From assembly GCF_029953635.1 (NCBI RefSeq), contig NZ_CP124543.1, positions 723,455-787,454 of the forward strand: 64,000 nucleotides of DNA, written 5' to 3'. The position numbers and the translations under genes were made by a program. Positions within the stretch are counted from its first letter, which is position 1; every line of letters starts with the position of its first letter. This document shows positions 1 to 9,015 of the stretch, one piece after another. The stretch is from Halotia branconii CENA392. GTDB lineage: Bacteria > Cyanobacteriota > Cyanobacteriia > Cyanobacteriales > Nostocaceae. Below the pieces are notes generated by a model. The model ran no database searches. It saw only the letters and a program-made list of their open reading frames with translations, and was not told where the DNA came from.

Positions 1-765
1 CGGGCGATCGCTGCGGCTGTTCTCGGCTCTCCTGACCGCATTGAATATCATAAATACGAGACAGACAAAGACTTCGACGCTGTGCGTAACCAAGAAGATG
101 ATGTCTACTTTCTGACGCGATCGGAGATTAACACACAGAAATTGACCAACAAGTTAGTACTCGGCCCGACTGTGTTCTTAGAATCCGATACGGTGATGGT
201 AGCATCCACTTCAGCTGTCCATCATCTTACTGACCTGGCAGACGATAGTATCTGCTTTATGATTGGCAGTTCGGTCGAGCAAAGCCTCAATGCTTACTTT
301 GGTAAGCTTCATAAAAACTGGTTTCGTCGGGCATTCTCTGAAGATGGGGAGATGATCGACACATACAACGTGCAGAATTGTCATGCGATCGCTGGTGAGA
401 TCACAACCTTGGCAAATATCCGTCTCGACCCTGGAGTGAACCGATTATCAAGCCGCATTCTTCCAGAGTCTGTGAATATCTTTGCAGTTATAGCAGCAAC
501 AAAAACCGATGACACTCAGTGGTCGGCGATCGTTGCATGGATAGTGCATACATTAATCAACCTAGAAATACCCAAAACCCAGTCGAATGCAGAGAGTACT
601 GGGAAAATGCCAGTTTCTCTCTCAGAGTTGTTTATTGATAAAGAGTGGCAGCGCCATGTTCTCACTTCTGTAGGCAGCTACAGCGATATTTTTAATCGCA
701 ATCTTGGTAAGGGTTCGCCACTGAGACTCGACCGTGGGTTAAATACGAACCATAGTGGGACTTAG
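1..765 (+). CDS. Amino-acid ABC transporter substrate-binding protein (AapJ/BztA type), 5' partial, 3' end altered
   Basis: The frame is open from base 1, so the true start lies upstream; the GTG at 82 is an internal valine. The sequence has the hallmarks of the AapJ/BztA/NatF periplasmic amino-acid-binding family: a region on catalytic-site-like serine and cysteine-containing lobes, then 'VGSYSDIFNRNLGKGSPLRLDRGLN' style ending (split here as VGSYSDIFNRNLG and GSPLRLDRGLN). Family members normally continue about 15-17 residues past RGLN (ALW...GG...PP). Here the frame instead runs into NHSGT and stops, exactly where an IS-end-like sequence begins (756). I infer a C-terminal truncation by insertion; permease genes do not follow. 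Function may be lost or retained. Confidence 0.75.
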   Translation, partial: RAIAAAVLGSPDRIEYHKYETDKDFDAVRNQEDDVYFLTRSEINTQKLTNKLVLGPTVFLESDTVMVASTSAVHHLTDLADDSICFMIGSSVEQSLNAYFGKLHKNWFRRAFSEDGEMIDTYNVQNCHAIAGEITTLANIRLDPGVNRLSSRILPESVNIFAVIAATKTDDTQWSAIVAWIVHTLINLEIPKTQSNAESTGKMPVSLSELFIDKEWQRHVLTSVGSYSDIFNRNLGKGSPLRLDRGLNTNHSGT

Positions 766-847
766 ACAAAAATCAAGCCCAAATATAACCTAAACTAGCT
801 TTGTAAGCAGCAAACAGGTCACGATTTAAGTTCAACTAATCAAATCG
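756..847 (-). mobile_element. Remnant of an IS701-type insertion sequence end
   Basis: This stretch begins TGGGACTTAGACAAAAATC and follows, with substitutions and small gaps, the left end of the complete IS at 10536 (CGGGACTTAAGGAAAAATC), including the last codons of its transposase (orientation minus). Similarity fades near 847. Only the terminal roughly 90 bp remain, so it is a degraded or internally deleted copy. It supplies the premature stop of the upstream binding-protein gene. Confidence 0.7.
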
Positions 848-1010
848 TTCGACTCACAAAACGATTTGTAGGATGGATGATGATACCATGCTAGAAGAAG
901 CGGTGGAAGCCGCAGTCTTTTTTCAAGAGAGCAGCTAAATTTCTTTGCCCTAACTGAGAGCGATTGTCCAAGGTTTTTCAGCTCATGGAAAACCACAAGG
1001 AGAAATCCAA

Positions 1011-1748
1011 ATGAACTATGACATTAAAGACAAAACTATTTTGGTTACGGGCGCAAATCGCGGCATTGGCAAGGCGATAGTTGAGTCGTTTATTGAACAT
1101 GGAGCTACCAAAGTCTATGCGGCTGTTCGTCAGCTCAATAGTGTCTCCTCATTGGTTGAACAATACGGCGATCGGGTAGTACCAATTCAGGTTGATTTAG
1201 GCGATCCCCAATCTATTGTTGCGGCTGCTCAAACTGCCCCAGATGTACAAATTGTGATCAATAATGCAGGAGTGTTTCAAGCTGGAACTCCCTTAGCTGA
1301 GAATGCGATCGTCGCTCTCGAATTTCAGATGAACATCAATGTATATGGATTGATCTACATGGCTCAGGCGTTTGCCCCGGTACTTAAAGCCAATGGAGGT
1401 GGTGTCTTTGCCCAAATCAACTCTGTTGCTTCGCTCAAGAGTTTCTCAGACTCTGCCACTTACTGTGCCTCAAAAGCTGCGGCTTATTCAATCACCCAGG
1501 CACTACGAGAGCTATTGAGCGAGCAGGACACGTTTGTGCTAAGTGTTCACCCTGGCCCGATTGCCACGGATATGGGCGATGCGGCAGGAATGAGTGAGGT
1601 TGCACAGTCACCTACACTTGTGGCAGACGGGATAATAAAAGCTCTCAAAGCTGGGGATTTTCACGTCTTTCCTGACTTGGTGGCAAAACAAATGGGCAAT
1701 GCTTATAAAAGCTTTGCGGAAAATGTCGTTGAGGTGTCATCAAGTTAA
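1011..1748 (+). CDS. Short-chain dehydrogenase/reductase (SDR family)
   Basis: A 245-residue classical SDR, the normal length for this family of NAD(P)-dependent oxidoreductases. The Rossmann nucleotide site TGANRGIG is at residues 14-21, the NNAG structural motif at 84-87, the catalytic Ser near 138 and the YxxxK pair at Tyr151/Lys155 (YCASK). A good ribosome site (AAGGAG, 7 nt before ATG) fixes the start. The substrate cannot be told from sequence. It stands alone between IS debris and the hyp cluster, and no partner gene is visible. Confidence 0.85.
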   Translation: MNYDIKDKTILVTGANRGIGKAIVESFIEHGATKVYAAVRQLNSVSSLVEQYGDRVVPIQVDLGDPQSIVAAAQTAPDVQIVINNAGVFQAGTPLAENAIVALEFQMNINVYGLIYMAQAFAPVLKANGGGVFAQINSVASLKSFSDSATYCASKAAAYSITQALRELLSEQDTFVLSVHPGPIATDMGDAAGMSEVAQSPTLVADGIIKALKAGDFHVFPDLVAKQMGNAYKSFAENVVEVSSS

Positions 1749-2069
1749 CTACATTGTCGGATAACCAATTTCATTGCCTGATTTATGATTACTGAAAATT
1801 TTGTTAAACAAGTCGTGCTTAGATGGTGGCTCACTTGTCTGTCGGTACTCAACGCTGATTAAAACAATATTCAAAATATATGTTATTTGATTCTACCCAT
1901 TTACTTTGCAGTTGGGGGTTGTGCTTAATCGCTGCGCGCAGTTTATCTCTGTGAATTCATGCGTCTCAAGCCCGGTAAACAACCCCATTTTCAGCAGGGT
2001 TTACGTACTATGTCCTTTATCCAGTCTGCTTTGTAGCTTCTATGTCACCCCTTCAATTCACCGACTTAC
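1749..2069. other. Intergenic stretch without a gene
   Basis: About 320 bp between the convergent SDR gene and hypB. I see no plausible reading frame, no RNA gene and no clear T-tailed hairpin. Confidence 0.5.
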
Positions 2070-2921
2070 TTAAGCAGAAACTAACCTGTCAAAACTAGTT
2101 ACCTTTTGCGATAGCCATTTGTACCAATTATCTAATCCAGTTCCCGTAGTTGCAGAAACCTGAAAAATCTGAATTTGGGGATTTACTTGCTGGGCATATT
2201 CTATACACTTTTGCACATCAAATTGTACATAAGGTAATAAATCAATTTTGGTGAGAATCATTATCTGACTAGCACGGAAGATGTGAGGATATTTGATTGG
2301 TTTATCTTCTCCTTCTGTAACGGAAAGAATGACCACTTTTGCTTGTTCTCCCAAATCAAATAAAGCCGGACAAACCAGATTTCCTACATTTTCAATCATC
2401 ACAACTGAATTGAGTGGCGGATTTAGTTGTTGTAAACCCCTGTCAATCATTGATGCATCTAAATGACAGCCTGTACCTGTGTTGATTTGGACGACTTGAC
2501 AACCTGTTTCTTTAATTTTTTGGGCATCGTTGGCTGTTTCTTGGTCGCCTTCGATTACATTAATAGGTAATTGATGCTTTAAATCATTAATGGTACGGGT
2601 TAATAAAGTTGTTTTCCCTGCACCCGGAGAACTCATTAAATTTAAAGCTAGAACATTTCGACCTTTGAACCAACCGCGATTTTGGGCGGCTATAAGATTA
2701 TTTTTTGCTAAGATATCTTGTTCTAAAGATATCGTTGTGCCGTGTATTTTGGCATGAATTTGAGATGCTTCGGTGTGAGGTTCGTGACTGTGAGTATGAG
2801 TAATGACAGTACCATCTGCTAAAGTATGGGTATGATGATATTGATTATGTTCAACCTCACCCGTTTCCATATTAATAATTTTGCCTTCTGTATCATCAGA
2901 ACAACCGCAAGTTACACACAT
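2070..2921 (-). CDS. hypB: Hydrogenase maturation GTPase HypB (nickel insertion)
   Basis: HypB is the GTPase that, with HypA, delivers nickel to the [NiFe]-hydrogenase large subunit. The 283-residue protein starts MCVTCGCSD, a cysteine-bearing nickel-site N-terminus, followed by a histidine-rich segment (HNQYHHTHTL, HTHSHEPH) typical of nickel-storing HypBs. The P-loop SSPGAGKTT lies near residue 100, with later G motifs (EGDQET, ENVGNLVCPA, TKIDLLPY). The start codon overlaps the end of hypA by 10 bp, which implies translational coupling. It is the last gene of the hyp operon. Confidence 0.97.
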   Translation of the reverse strand: MCVTCGCSDDTEGKIINMETGEVEHNQYHHTHTLADGTVITHTHSHEPHTEASQIHAKIHGTTISLEQDILAKNNLIAAQNRGWFKGRNVLALNLMSSPGAGKTTLLTRTINDLKHQLPINVIEGDQETANDAQKIKETGCQVVQINTGTGCHLDASMIDRGLQQLNPPLNSVVMIENVGNLVCPALFDLGEQAKVVILSVTEGEDKPIKYPHIFRASQIMILTKIDLLPYVQFDVQKCIEYAQQVNPQIQIFQVSATTGTGLDNWYKWLSQKVTSFDRLVSA

Positions 2922-3253
2922 ACTTCCTCTATTTCTATTTCTTTAATTTTTAGTTCTTCACCAGTTATTAAATCTAATTGCACGCTACCGCATTTACAAA
3001 TGCCAAAAGGTTTATCTAGATAAACTTCTGCACCACATTGACGGCATTTGGCTAAACCAGGAATTTCGATAATTTCTAATATTGCCCCTGCTAAAACTGT
3101 ATTTCGAGTACAAATATCAAAACAAAATTGGATAGCATCGGCAAGAATAGCTGAAAGTTTGCCAATTTCTAAAACAACTCGTTGCACTTTTGCACCTTGG
3201 GCGTGTTCAATGACAATTGCCACAATATTTTGAGTAATTCCAAGTTCATGCAT
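2912..3253 (-). CDS. hypA: Hydrogenase maturation nickel metallochaperone HypA
   Basis: The 113-residue product begins MHELGITQNIV; Met1-His2-Glu3 is the nickel-binding site of HypA. A zinc-finger-like CRQC...CKCG pair sits near residues 72-89. HypA works with HypB to insert nickel after HypCDEF have built the Fe(CN)2CO unit. It lies 25 bp downstream of hypE and overlaps hypB, so these are one transcription unit. Length and motifs are standard. Confidence 0.96.
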   Translation of the reverse strand: MHELGITQNIVAIVIEHAQGAKVQRVVLEIGKLSAILADAIQFCFDICTRNTVLAGAILEIIEIPGLAKCRQCGAEVYLDKPFGICKCGSVQLDLITGEELKIKEIEIEEVCV

Positions 3254-3278
3254 AGGTAGAGAATCTCTAAAACTTTAA

Positions 3279-4379
3279 CTAACAAATTCGTGGTAGTTGT
3301 TCGCCAACGAGCATATCAACAATACGTTCAGCATTAAAAGCAGTTTTTAATAAGACAATTCCTGGAGGTGAAGGAATAACTTCGCCAATAATACACGCAT
3401 TCTTTCCAGATGGATGAGATTTCATTGCTGATAAAACATTTTCAGCATTCTCTTGTCCTACTACTACTACCAGTTTACCTTCATTTGCTAAATACAACGG
3501 GTCTAAACCCAAAATTTCGCAAACTCCTTTAACCTCTTCTCGCACTGGAATAGATTCTTCATTAATGCGAATACCTACTTGAGAACTCAGGGCAAATTCA
3601 TTTAAAACTGTAGCTAAACCGCCGCGTGTAGCATCCCGCATCGCATGAATATCAGGACATACTTTCAGGATAGTTTCTACTAAATCATGTAACGGTTGAC
3701 AGTCACTTTCTATATTAGTTTCTAATGCTAGTTCTCCACGAGCTATTAAAATAGCAGCACCATGATTGCCTAATTCACCATTAATAATTACAAGATCTCC
3801 TGGCTGAATATTATGGGCAGAAATATTCACTTCTTTAGGGATAACTCCAACGCCAGCAGTATTAATAAATAACTTATCAGCAGCACCGCGATGTACAACT
3901 TTGGTGTCACCTGTAACAATTTTAATACCTGCTTTTAACGCAGCTTTTTTCATGCTAGCAGCAACTCGCCGTAAGGTTTCTACAGGTAATCCTTCTTCTA
4001 AAATAACGCTACAAGTCAGATATAAAGGTTTAGCACCACTAACAGCTAAATCATTAACTGTGCCATTGATGGCTAATTCTCCAATATCACTACTAGGAAA
4101 AAATAAAGGGTCTACAACATAAGAATCTGTAGTCAAGGCTAGTCTATCTCCCTGTTGCATGAGACTAGCTAAATTTAAACTGGCTTGGTCTTCTAGTTGG
4201 GAAAGAATAGGATTATCAAAATTACTAACAAAGATATCATCAATTAAATCGCGCATGGCTTTACCACCACTACCATGTGCCAGAGTGATATGGCTATCTC
4301 GCACTTTACCTTGACGATGACGGACTTGTTCAATTTTTTGAAATAAAGAATTTTTTGTTTGATTAGCAGAAATCTTCAT
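3279..4379 (-). CDS. hypE: Hydrogenase maturation protein HypE (carbamoyl dehydratase)
   Basis: HypE dehydrates the carbamoyl group placed on its C-terminal cysteine by HypF to a thiocyanate, the source of the cyanide ligands. The protein is an AIR-synthase/PurM-like ATPase with LAHGSGGKAM near the N-terminus and ends in the diagnostic PRIC, with the acceptor Cys last. I chose the ATG at 4379 (366 residues) rather than the in-frame TTG at 4409, because the extra ten residues are hydrophobic and unlike the family. A hairpin lies just upstream at 4422-4446. Confidence 0.95.
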   Translation of the reverse strand: MKISANQTKNSLFQKIEQVRHRQGKVRDSHITLAHGSGGKAMRDLIDDIFVSNFDNPILSQLEDQASLNLASLMQQGDRLALTTDSYVVDPLFFPSSDIGELAINGTVNDLAVSGAKPLYLTCSVILEEGLPVETLRRVAASMKKAALKAGIKIVTGDTKVVHRGAADKLFINTAGVGVIPKEVNISAHNIQPGDLVIINGELGNHGAAILIARGELALETNIESDCQPLHDLVETILKVCPDIHAMRDATRGGLATVLNEFALSSQVGIRINEESIPVREEVKGVCEILGLDPLYLANEGKLVVVVGQENAENVLSAMKSHPSGKNACIIGEVIPSPPGIVLLKTAFNAERIVDMLVGEQLPRIC

Positions 4380-4421
4380 ATTTAAAAAAATGGCAATAAA
4401 AATAAACAACTCAACTTTTAT

Positions 4422-4446
4422 TAAGGTGCGTTAATCACGCACCTTA
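4422..4446 (-). promoter_or_regulatory. Intra-operon hairpin between the tautomerase gene and hypE
   Basis: TAAGGTGCG and CGCACCTTA form a perfect 9-bp stem with a 7-nt loop in the short gap between the tautomerase gene and hypE. The minus-strand transcript would read it. On that strand no long uridine run follows directly, so it could be an attenuator, an RNA-processing or 3'-stabilising structure, or a weak terminator. Role inferred only from structure and position. Confidence 0.6.
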
Positions 4447-4463
4447 TAAATCAATAACAAATT

Positions 4464-4679
4464 TTACCTACCTGTCTCATCATGCTTACCACGATGTCTA
4501 TCAGAATGTAATATACCGTTGATAGCCCAGTTTTCACGTTCAAATTCATCAATGTGAATAGTTATCCATTCTGGCTTAGTACCTAAAACAGCAACTAGAA
4601 CATTAGTAATAGATTCCACTAGTCGCCGTTTCTTTTCAATGGAGTGTCCTCTGGCAATTTTAACTGTTACAAATGGCAT
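4464..4679 (-). CDS. 4-oxalocrotonate tautomerase-family small protein in the hyp operon
   Basis: A 71-residue protein starting MPFVTVKIARGHS; after removal of Met the catalytic Pro1 of the 4-OT superfamily is exposed. The rest (KKRLVESIT-like helix, then PEWITIHIDEF) follows the beta-alpha-beta fold of the family. It lies between hypD and hypE on the same strand. The same arrangement is known to me from Nostoc sp. PCC 7120 (asr0697). Its role in hydrogenase maturation is unknown; the conserved position suggests a link, but it may be a passenger. Confidence 0.88.
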   Translation of the reverse strand: MPFVTVKIARGHSIEKKRRLVESITNVLVAVLGTKPEWITIHIDEFERENWAINGILHSDRHRGKHDETGR

Positions 4680-4744
4680 ATATTTTTACTCCAATCCCAA
4701 AATTGTTGTTGTGTAGAGTTTGGGATGCTCATTTTGATCTTAAG

Positions 4745-5896
4745 TTATGGAGATAGGGTTACTGTTTGTTTATCAGTTAATTTTTGCGTCATTATATTAG
4801 AAAATCTGCCGTATTTGTAATAAGCGGCACAAGCACCTTCAGAAGAGACCATACAAGTTCCAATGGGTGTTTCTGGTGTACAAGCTGTACCAAATACTTT
4901 ACATTCCCAGGGTTTTAAAACTCCTTTTAAGATTTCGCCACACTGACAAGCTTTGTGGTCGGCAACCTTCAGATTAGGAAGAGTAAACTTAAGTTCGGCA
5001 TCAAATTGTGCATATTTTTCACGAATTTTTAAACCAGAATCAGGTATTTCACCTAAGCCCCGCCAATCAAAATTTTCTCGCACAGTAAAAACTTGATTCA
5101 TGGCTGTTAGCGCTACTTGATTGCCAGCTTTTTCTACGAGTCTGTTATATTGATTTTCGACTTCGCAACGATTTTCTACTAGCTGTTTTAGTAGCATCCA
5201 AATTGATTGAAGAATATCTAAAGGTTCAAATCCTGAAACGACAATTGGTTTATGATATTTTTGCGAAATAAATTCATAAGGCTCAGTGCCAATTACTATA
5301 CTGACATGACCAGGACCAACAAATCCATCTAATTGCAAGTCAGGATTATCTAGTAATGCTTGTAAGGCAGGAATCACGAGGACGTGGTTACAAAACATAC
5401 TAAAGTTAGGAATTTTTTCGGCTGCTGCTTGCAAGATGGTAAGGGAGGTGCTAGGGGCGGTAGTTTCAAAGCCTAGGGCGAAGAAAACAATTTCTTTGTC
5501 GGGTTTGTCTTTGGCAATTTGCAGACTATCTAGAGGAGAATATACCATGCGGATATCTGCACCTGTGGCTCTGGCTTGCAGGAGGCTGGTATGGGAACCG
5601 GGAACCCGCATAGTGTCGCCAAATGTGGCCAAAATGACGTTAGGATTTTGAGAGATAGCGATCGCATCGTCTAATCTACCCTTGGGCATGACGCATACTG
5701 GACAACCAGGCCCATGAATGAGTTCTAGGGAATCTGGCAATATTTCTTCAATGCCGTATTTAAATATGGAATGGGTATGTCCGCCGCATACTTCCATAAT
5801 TTTGATATGTTTATTTAGCTGGAGGCATAGTTTTTCGATTTCTCGGCGTAAGACTTCAGCTTTTTCTGGTTCGCGAAATTCGTCTACGTATTTCAT
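4745..5896 (-). CDS. hypD: Hydrogenase maturation iron-sulfur protein HypD
   Basis: HypD, with HypC, is the scaffold on which the Fe(CN)2CO unit is assembled. Visible motifs are MEVCGGHTH (catalytic Cys near residue 38), HGPGCPVCVMP, the GFETTAP segment and a cysteine-rich C-terminus (CQCGEIL, CKVFGTACTP, GTCMVSSEGAC) that binds the [4Fe-4S] cluster. Length, 383 residues, is normal. It lies between hypC (231-bp gap with repeats) and the tautomerase gene. Confidence 0.97.
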   Translation of the reverse strand: MKYVDEFREPEKAEVLRREIEKLCLQLNKHIKIMEVCGGHTHSIFKYGIEEILPDSLELIHGPGCPVCVMPKGRLDDAIAISQNPNVILATFGDTMRVPGSHTSLLQARATGADIRMVYSPLDSLQIAKDKPDKEIVFFALGFETTAPSTSLTILQAAAEKIPNFSMFCNHVLVIPALQALLDNPDLQLDGFVGPGHVSIVIGTEPYEFISQKYHKPIVVSGFEPLDILQSIWMLLKQLVENRCEVENQYNRLVEKAGNQVALTAMNQVFTVRENFDWRGLGEIPDSGLKIREKYAQFDAELKFTLPNLKVADHKACQCGEILKGVLKPWECKVFGTACTPETPIGTCMVSSEGACAAYYKYGRFSNIMTQKLTDKQTVTLSP

Positions 5897-5959
5897 AATA
5901 AGTGAGGAGTAGGGGTTTTATATGTGAGTTAATTTCGCTTTTATAGTAAGAGGATTTTT

Positions 5960-6075
5960 TAATTAACCGCAGAGGCGCAGAGAACGCAGAGAGTAAGAGA
6001 TAGATTATTTGGTGTTGCATAATGGCGGTATGAATTTATCTCACGCAAAGGCGCAAAGGCGCAAAGGTTAAGAGT
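5960..6075. repeat. CGCAGAG/CGCAAAG repeat DNA between hypC and hypD
   Basis: The gap between hypC and hypD holds AACCGCAGAGGCGCAGAG followed by CACGCAAAGGCGCAAAGG units, a short repeat seen also near 8900, 17990-18060 and 32434-32465 in this window. It is noncoding and always intergenic here. It would be carried in the hyp transcript if the operon is continuous. Confidence 0.7.
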
Positions 6076-6127
6076 TTTTTATTTTGAATTTTTCAAGTTC
6101 ATACCTCGATTCAGTAACGCCGATTAT

Positions 6128-6388
6128 TTAAGTATTAACTGCGGCTTGGGCTGTGGCGAGTTCTTCTAATAATTGTAATGTTTCTGCTGCTTCTTGTTCG
6201 TTGATGCGATTCATGGCAAAGCCAACATGAACTAGCACCCAATCTCCAATACAAGCTTCGGGGGGATGTTGTTCGTCAACAATGCAGGCAATATTGACTT
6301 GGCGTTTGACACCAGCAATGTTGACAATAGCTAGTTGATGATTTGTGTCGGTTATTTCGACAATTTGTCCAGGGATTCCTAAGCACAT
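6128..6388 (-). CDS. hypC: Hydrogenase maturation chaperone HypC/HupF family
   Basis: An 86-residue HypC: the N-terminus MCLGIPGQIVEI places the essential Cys at position 2, and GDWVLVHVGFAMNRI is the conserved beta-barrel segment. HypC binds HypD and ferries the iron-dicyanide-carbonyl unit to the apo large subunit. It is 45 bp downstream of hypF, in line with one operon. Confidence 0.97.
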   Translation of the reverse strand: MCLGIPGQIVEITDTNHQLAIVNIAGVKRQVNIACIVDEQHPPEACIGDWVLVHVGFAMNRINEQEAAETLQLLEELATAQAAVNT

Positions 6389-6433
6389 TTTTATTTTCCT
6401 GTTTGAAGATAGAAGAATTTGATAAAATTAAGC

Positions 6434-8788
6434 TTAAGATATTAATTTAGCTGCTGTAATCACAGCTTGACCTAGCGATAAACCGCCATCATTAGTAGGA
6501 AACAAGCTATGAGTAAGTACATTTATTCCCAATTTTTGTAACCCATTAGTAACTTGCTCCAACAAAATACAATTTTGAAATACTCCTCCTGATAGGGCAA
6601 CTTGATGAATGACATTTTGTTGACGGAGACGCTTGACCATATTGACGATGACATGAGCTAAACTTTGATGAAATTTTGCAGCTATCACTGATTGAGGAAT
6701 TTGTTGCTGCAAGTCATTAAGTAAAACTTGCCACATTGGGCATGGGTCTATACAATAAATATTATCTGAAAAGCTGAAATTAAAAGGATAAATTAGCGTT
6801 TCTTCATGATTATTTAAGGTGTGAGTTTTTGCTAATGTTTCCATTGCGATCGCAGCCTGTCCTTCATAGCTACATTCTTCTGGATAAATACCGATAGCCG
6901 CTGCCACTGCATCGAACAATCGCCCTCCAGAGGATGCTGGAGGAGAATTAATTTTTTGTTCTATTAGCTGATTGAGTAACTTTAGTGGCTTTTGATGCAA
7001 AAGTTTTACAATTTCTAATTCCGAATATTTTTGCTGACAATCATCCCAAAGATTAGATGCAATTAATTGAGCATAAGTATTACGCCAAGGCTGATAAATT
7101 GCTTGTTCGCCGCCAATCATGGCTACAGGTTTAAATGTTGCCAATCTTTGAAATTGACGATAATCAGCTAGGAGAAATTCTCCACCCCAAAATGCACCAT
7201 CTTCACCATAACCTAATCCATCTAAAGCAATTCCTAAAATGGGAGGTGAATCTAAAGGAATATTATTTTCTGCCATGCAAGCGGCAATGTGAGCGTGGTG
7301 ATGTTGAATTTGGTAAAGTTGAATTTGATTAGCACTTGCTAGTTGTTTGCCAAATTTAGTTGCAAGATATTCAGGATGTTTATCAATGGCTATAGCTTGG
7401 GGCTGATGTTCAAATAAATTTAAATATAAATTTAATGTATCTTGATAAGCATTAAAAGCAGCAGCATTTTCTAAGTCTCCCAAATGTTGAGAAAGAATTG
7501 CTTCATTTTCTCGCAATAGGCAAAAGGTATTTTTTAATTCACTACCCATTGCTAAAATCTGCGGAATATTCTTAAATCCCGGTGGTAACTTAATCGGTGC
7601 TGGTGCGTATCCTCTAGCACGGCGAACTATTTGCACTTTCTCATTAATAACCCGTACAACTGAATCATCTACTCGGTTAATAATGTCCCGATTATGGAGA
7701 ATGAAGTAATCAGCTATTTGACTTAATTTTTCTTTTGCATCATCATTATCAATACATTGCGGTTCATCAGCAAGATTGCCGCTAGTTAAAACAATTGGGC
7801 GATTCATCCGCCTGAGAATTAAATGATGTAAGGGCGTATAAGGTAACATGAAACCAAGAGTGTTTTGCCCTGGTGCTACCGACGTTGCAATAGAAGATTG
7901 CTGAGTACCGAATTGCTTTTTTTGTAATAAAGTAATCGGTGCTGCGGAACTTGTCAATAATTCTTTTTCCTTAGCGCTAACAGTGCAATGTTCCTCGATT
8001 ATTGCTATATCGCGCGCCATTAAAGCAAAAGGTTTATGATTGCGTCTTTTGCGCTGGCGCAGTTTTTGTACTGCTACTTCTTGCGTTGCATCACAAGCTA
8101 AATGAATACCACCTAATCCCTTAATTGCAACAATTTCACCTTTCTGCAACAGTGTACATACAGCATCCACATCATCCATCATTGAGAACATAGAAGCTGT
8201 CACAGGTTTACCATCAGCACGTTCTAACCAAGTTGTAGGGCCACAAGTATGACAAGCTACAGGTTGGGCATGAAAGCGACGATTTTCAACATCATGGTAT
8301 GACTTTTCACATTCTGGACACATAGCAAACGCAGACATACTGGTATTACATCTGTCGTAAGGAATGGCACGAATAATACTTAAGCGGGGGCCGCAATGAG
8401 TGCAGTTAGTAAATGGGTAACGATAAAAGCGGCTAAAGGGGTCAAAAATTTCTTGTTGACATTGGGGACAAGTCGCAGCATCAGGGGCAATTTCTGTTTT
8501 GATGACATTAGTAATACTGCTAGAAATTACAAAATCATCAAAACTAAATTCACCTATGTAGGGAGTGCGTATCAATTCATTTATTCTGGCCAGCGGCGGA
8601 CATTCTTGTTGTAATCTGGTGACAAATTCTGTTAAATCGGCTTCGCTACCAGATACGCGAATTAACACACCTTCACCATCATTACAAACATCTCCACGCA
8701 AATTACAAGATTTTGCCAAACGATATACAGTCGGGCGAAAACCTACCCCTTGCACAGTACCGCGAACTCGAATTTCTTCAATTGTCAT
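6434..8788 (-). CDS. hypF: Carbamoyltransferase HypF
   Basis: HypF uses carbamoyl phosphate and ATP to carbamoylate HypE, starting cyanide-ligand synthesis. The 784-residue protein shows an N-terminal acylphosphatase domain (VRGTVQGVGFRPTVYRLA), two zinc-finger-like modules (CPQC...CTHC near 108-132 and CPEC...CHTC near 157-182), a YrdC/Sua5-type nucleotide domain (KGLGGIHLACDA, KRRNHKPFALM) and a C-terminal Kae1-like domain with the metal site HHHAHIAACMAEN. Length is normal for cyanobacteria. It follows the NHL-protein gene after 227 bp and begins the core hyp genes. Confidence 0.97.
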   Translation of the reverse strand: MTIEEIRVRGTVQGVGFRPTVYRLAKSCNLRGDVCNDGEGVLIRVSGSEADLTEFVTRLQQECPPLARINELIRTPYIGEFSFDDFVISSSITNVIKTEIAPDAATCPQCQQEIFDPFSRFYRYPFTNCTHCGPRLSIIRAIPYDRCNTSMSAFAMCPECEKSYHDVENRRFHAQPVACHTCGPTTWLERADGKPVTASMFSMMDDVDAVCTLLQKGEIVAIKGLGGIHLACDATQEVAVQKLRQRKRRNHKPFALMARDIAIIEEHCTVSAKEKELLTSSAAPITLLQKKQFGTQQSSIATSVAPGQNTLGFMLPYTPLHHLILRRMNRPIVLTSGNLADEPQCIDNDDAKEKLSQIADYFILHNRDIINRVDDSVVRVINEKVQIVRRARGYAPAPIKLPPGFKNIPQILAMGSELKNTFCLLRENEAILSQHLGDLENAAAFNAYQDTLNLYLNLFEHQPQAIAIDKHPEYLATKFGKQLASANQIQLYQIQHHHAHIAACMAENNIPLDSPPILGIALDGLGYGEDGAFWGGEFLLADYRQFQRLATFKPVAMIGGEQAIYQPWRNTYAQLIASNLWDDCQQKYSELEIVKLLHQKPLKLLNQLIEQKINSPPASSGGRLFDAVAAAIGIYPEECSYEGQAAIAMETLAKTHTLNNHEETLIYPFNFSFSDNIYCIDPCPMWQVLLNDLQQQIPQSVIAAKFHQSLAHVIVNMVKRLRQQNVIHQVALSGGVFQNCILLEQVTNGLQKLGINVLTHSLFPTNDGGLSLGQAVITAAKLIS

Positions 8789-9015
8789 AGGCTATCATGC
8801 ATCAAATTTACTAGAGTTGCTTCTCTTCAACTTCTCTGCGTACCCTGCGTCTCTGTGGTTTGTTTTCTTTCTTACTGAATAGTAATCTTGAATGATTTAT
8901 TTCACGCAGAGGCGCATACTTCGACCCTTCGACAGGCTCAGGGCGGCGCTGCGCTCAGTAAGCAGAGGCGCAGAGAGAATAAGGAGTTTTAGATTTAACA
9001 CATAAATTTCATTCG
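8789..9015. repeat. Intergenic repeat DNA upstream of hypF
   Basis: The gap carries CGCAGAGGCGC-type repeats and a fragment TTCGACCCTTCGACAGGCTC followed by GCTGCGCTCAGTAAG, members of the dispersed TTCGACT...GCTCA repeat family. It appears that one repeat was inserted inside the other (CGCAGAGGCGCA ... AAGCAGAGGCGCAGAG). A hypF promoter may lie here, but I cannot assign one. Confidence 0.5.
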
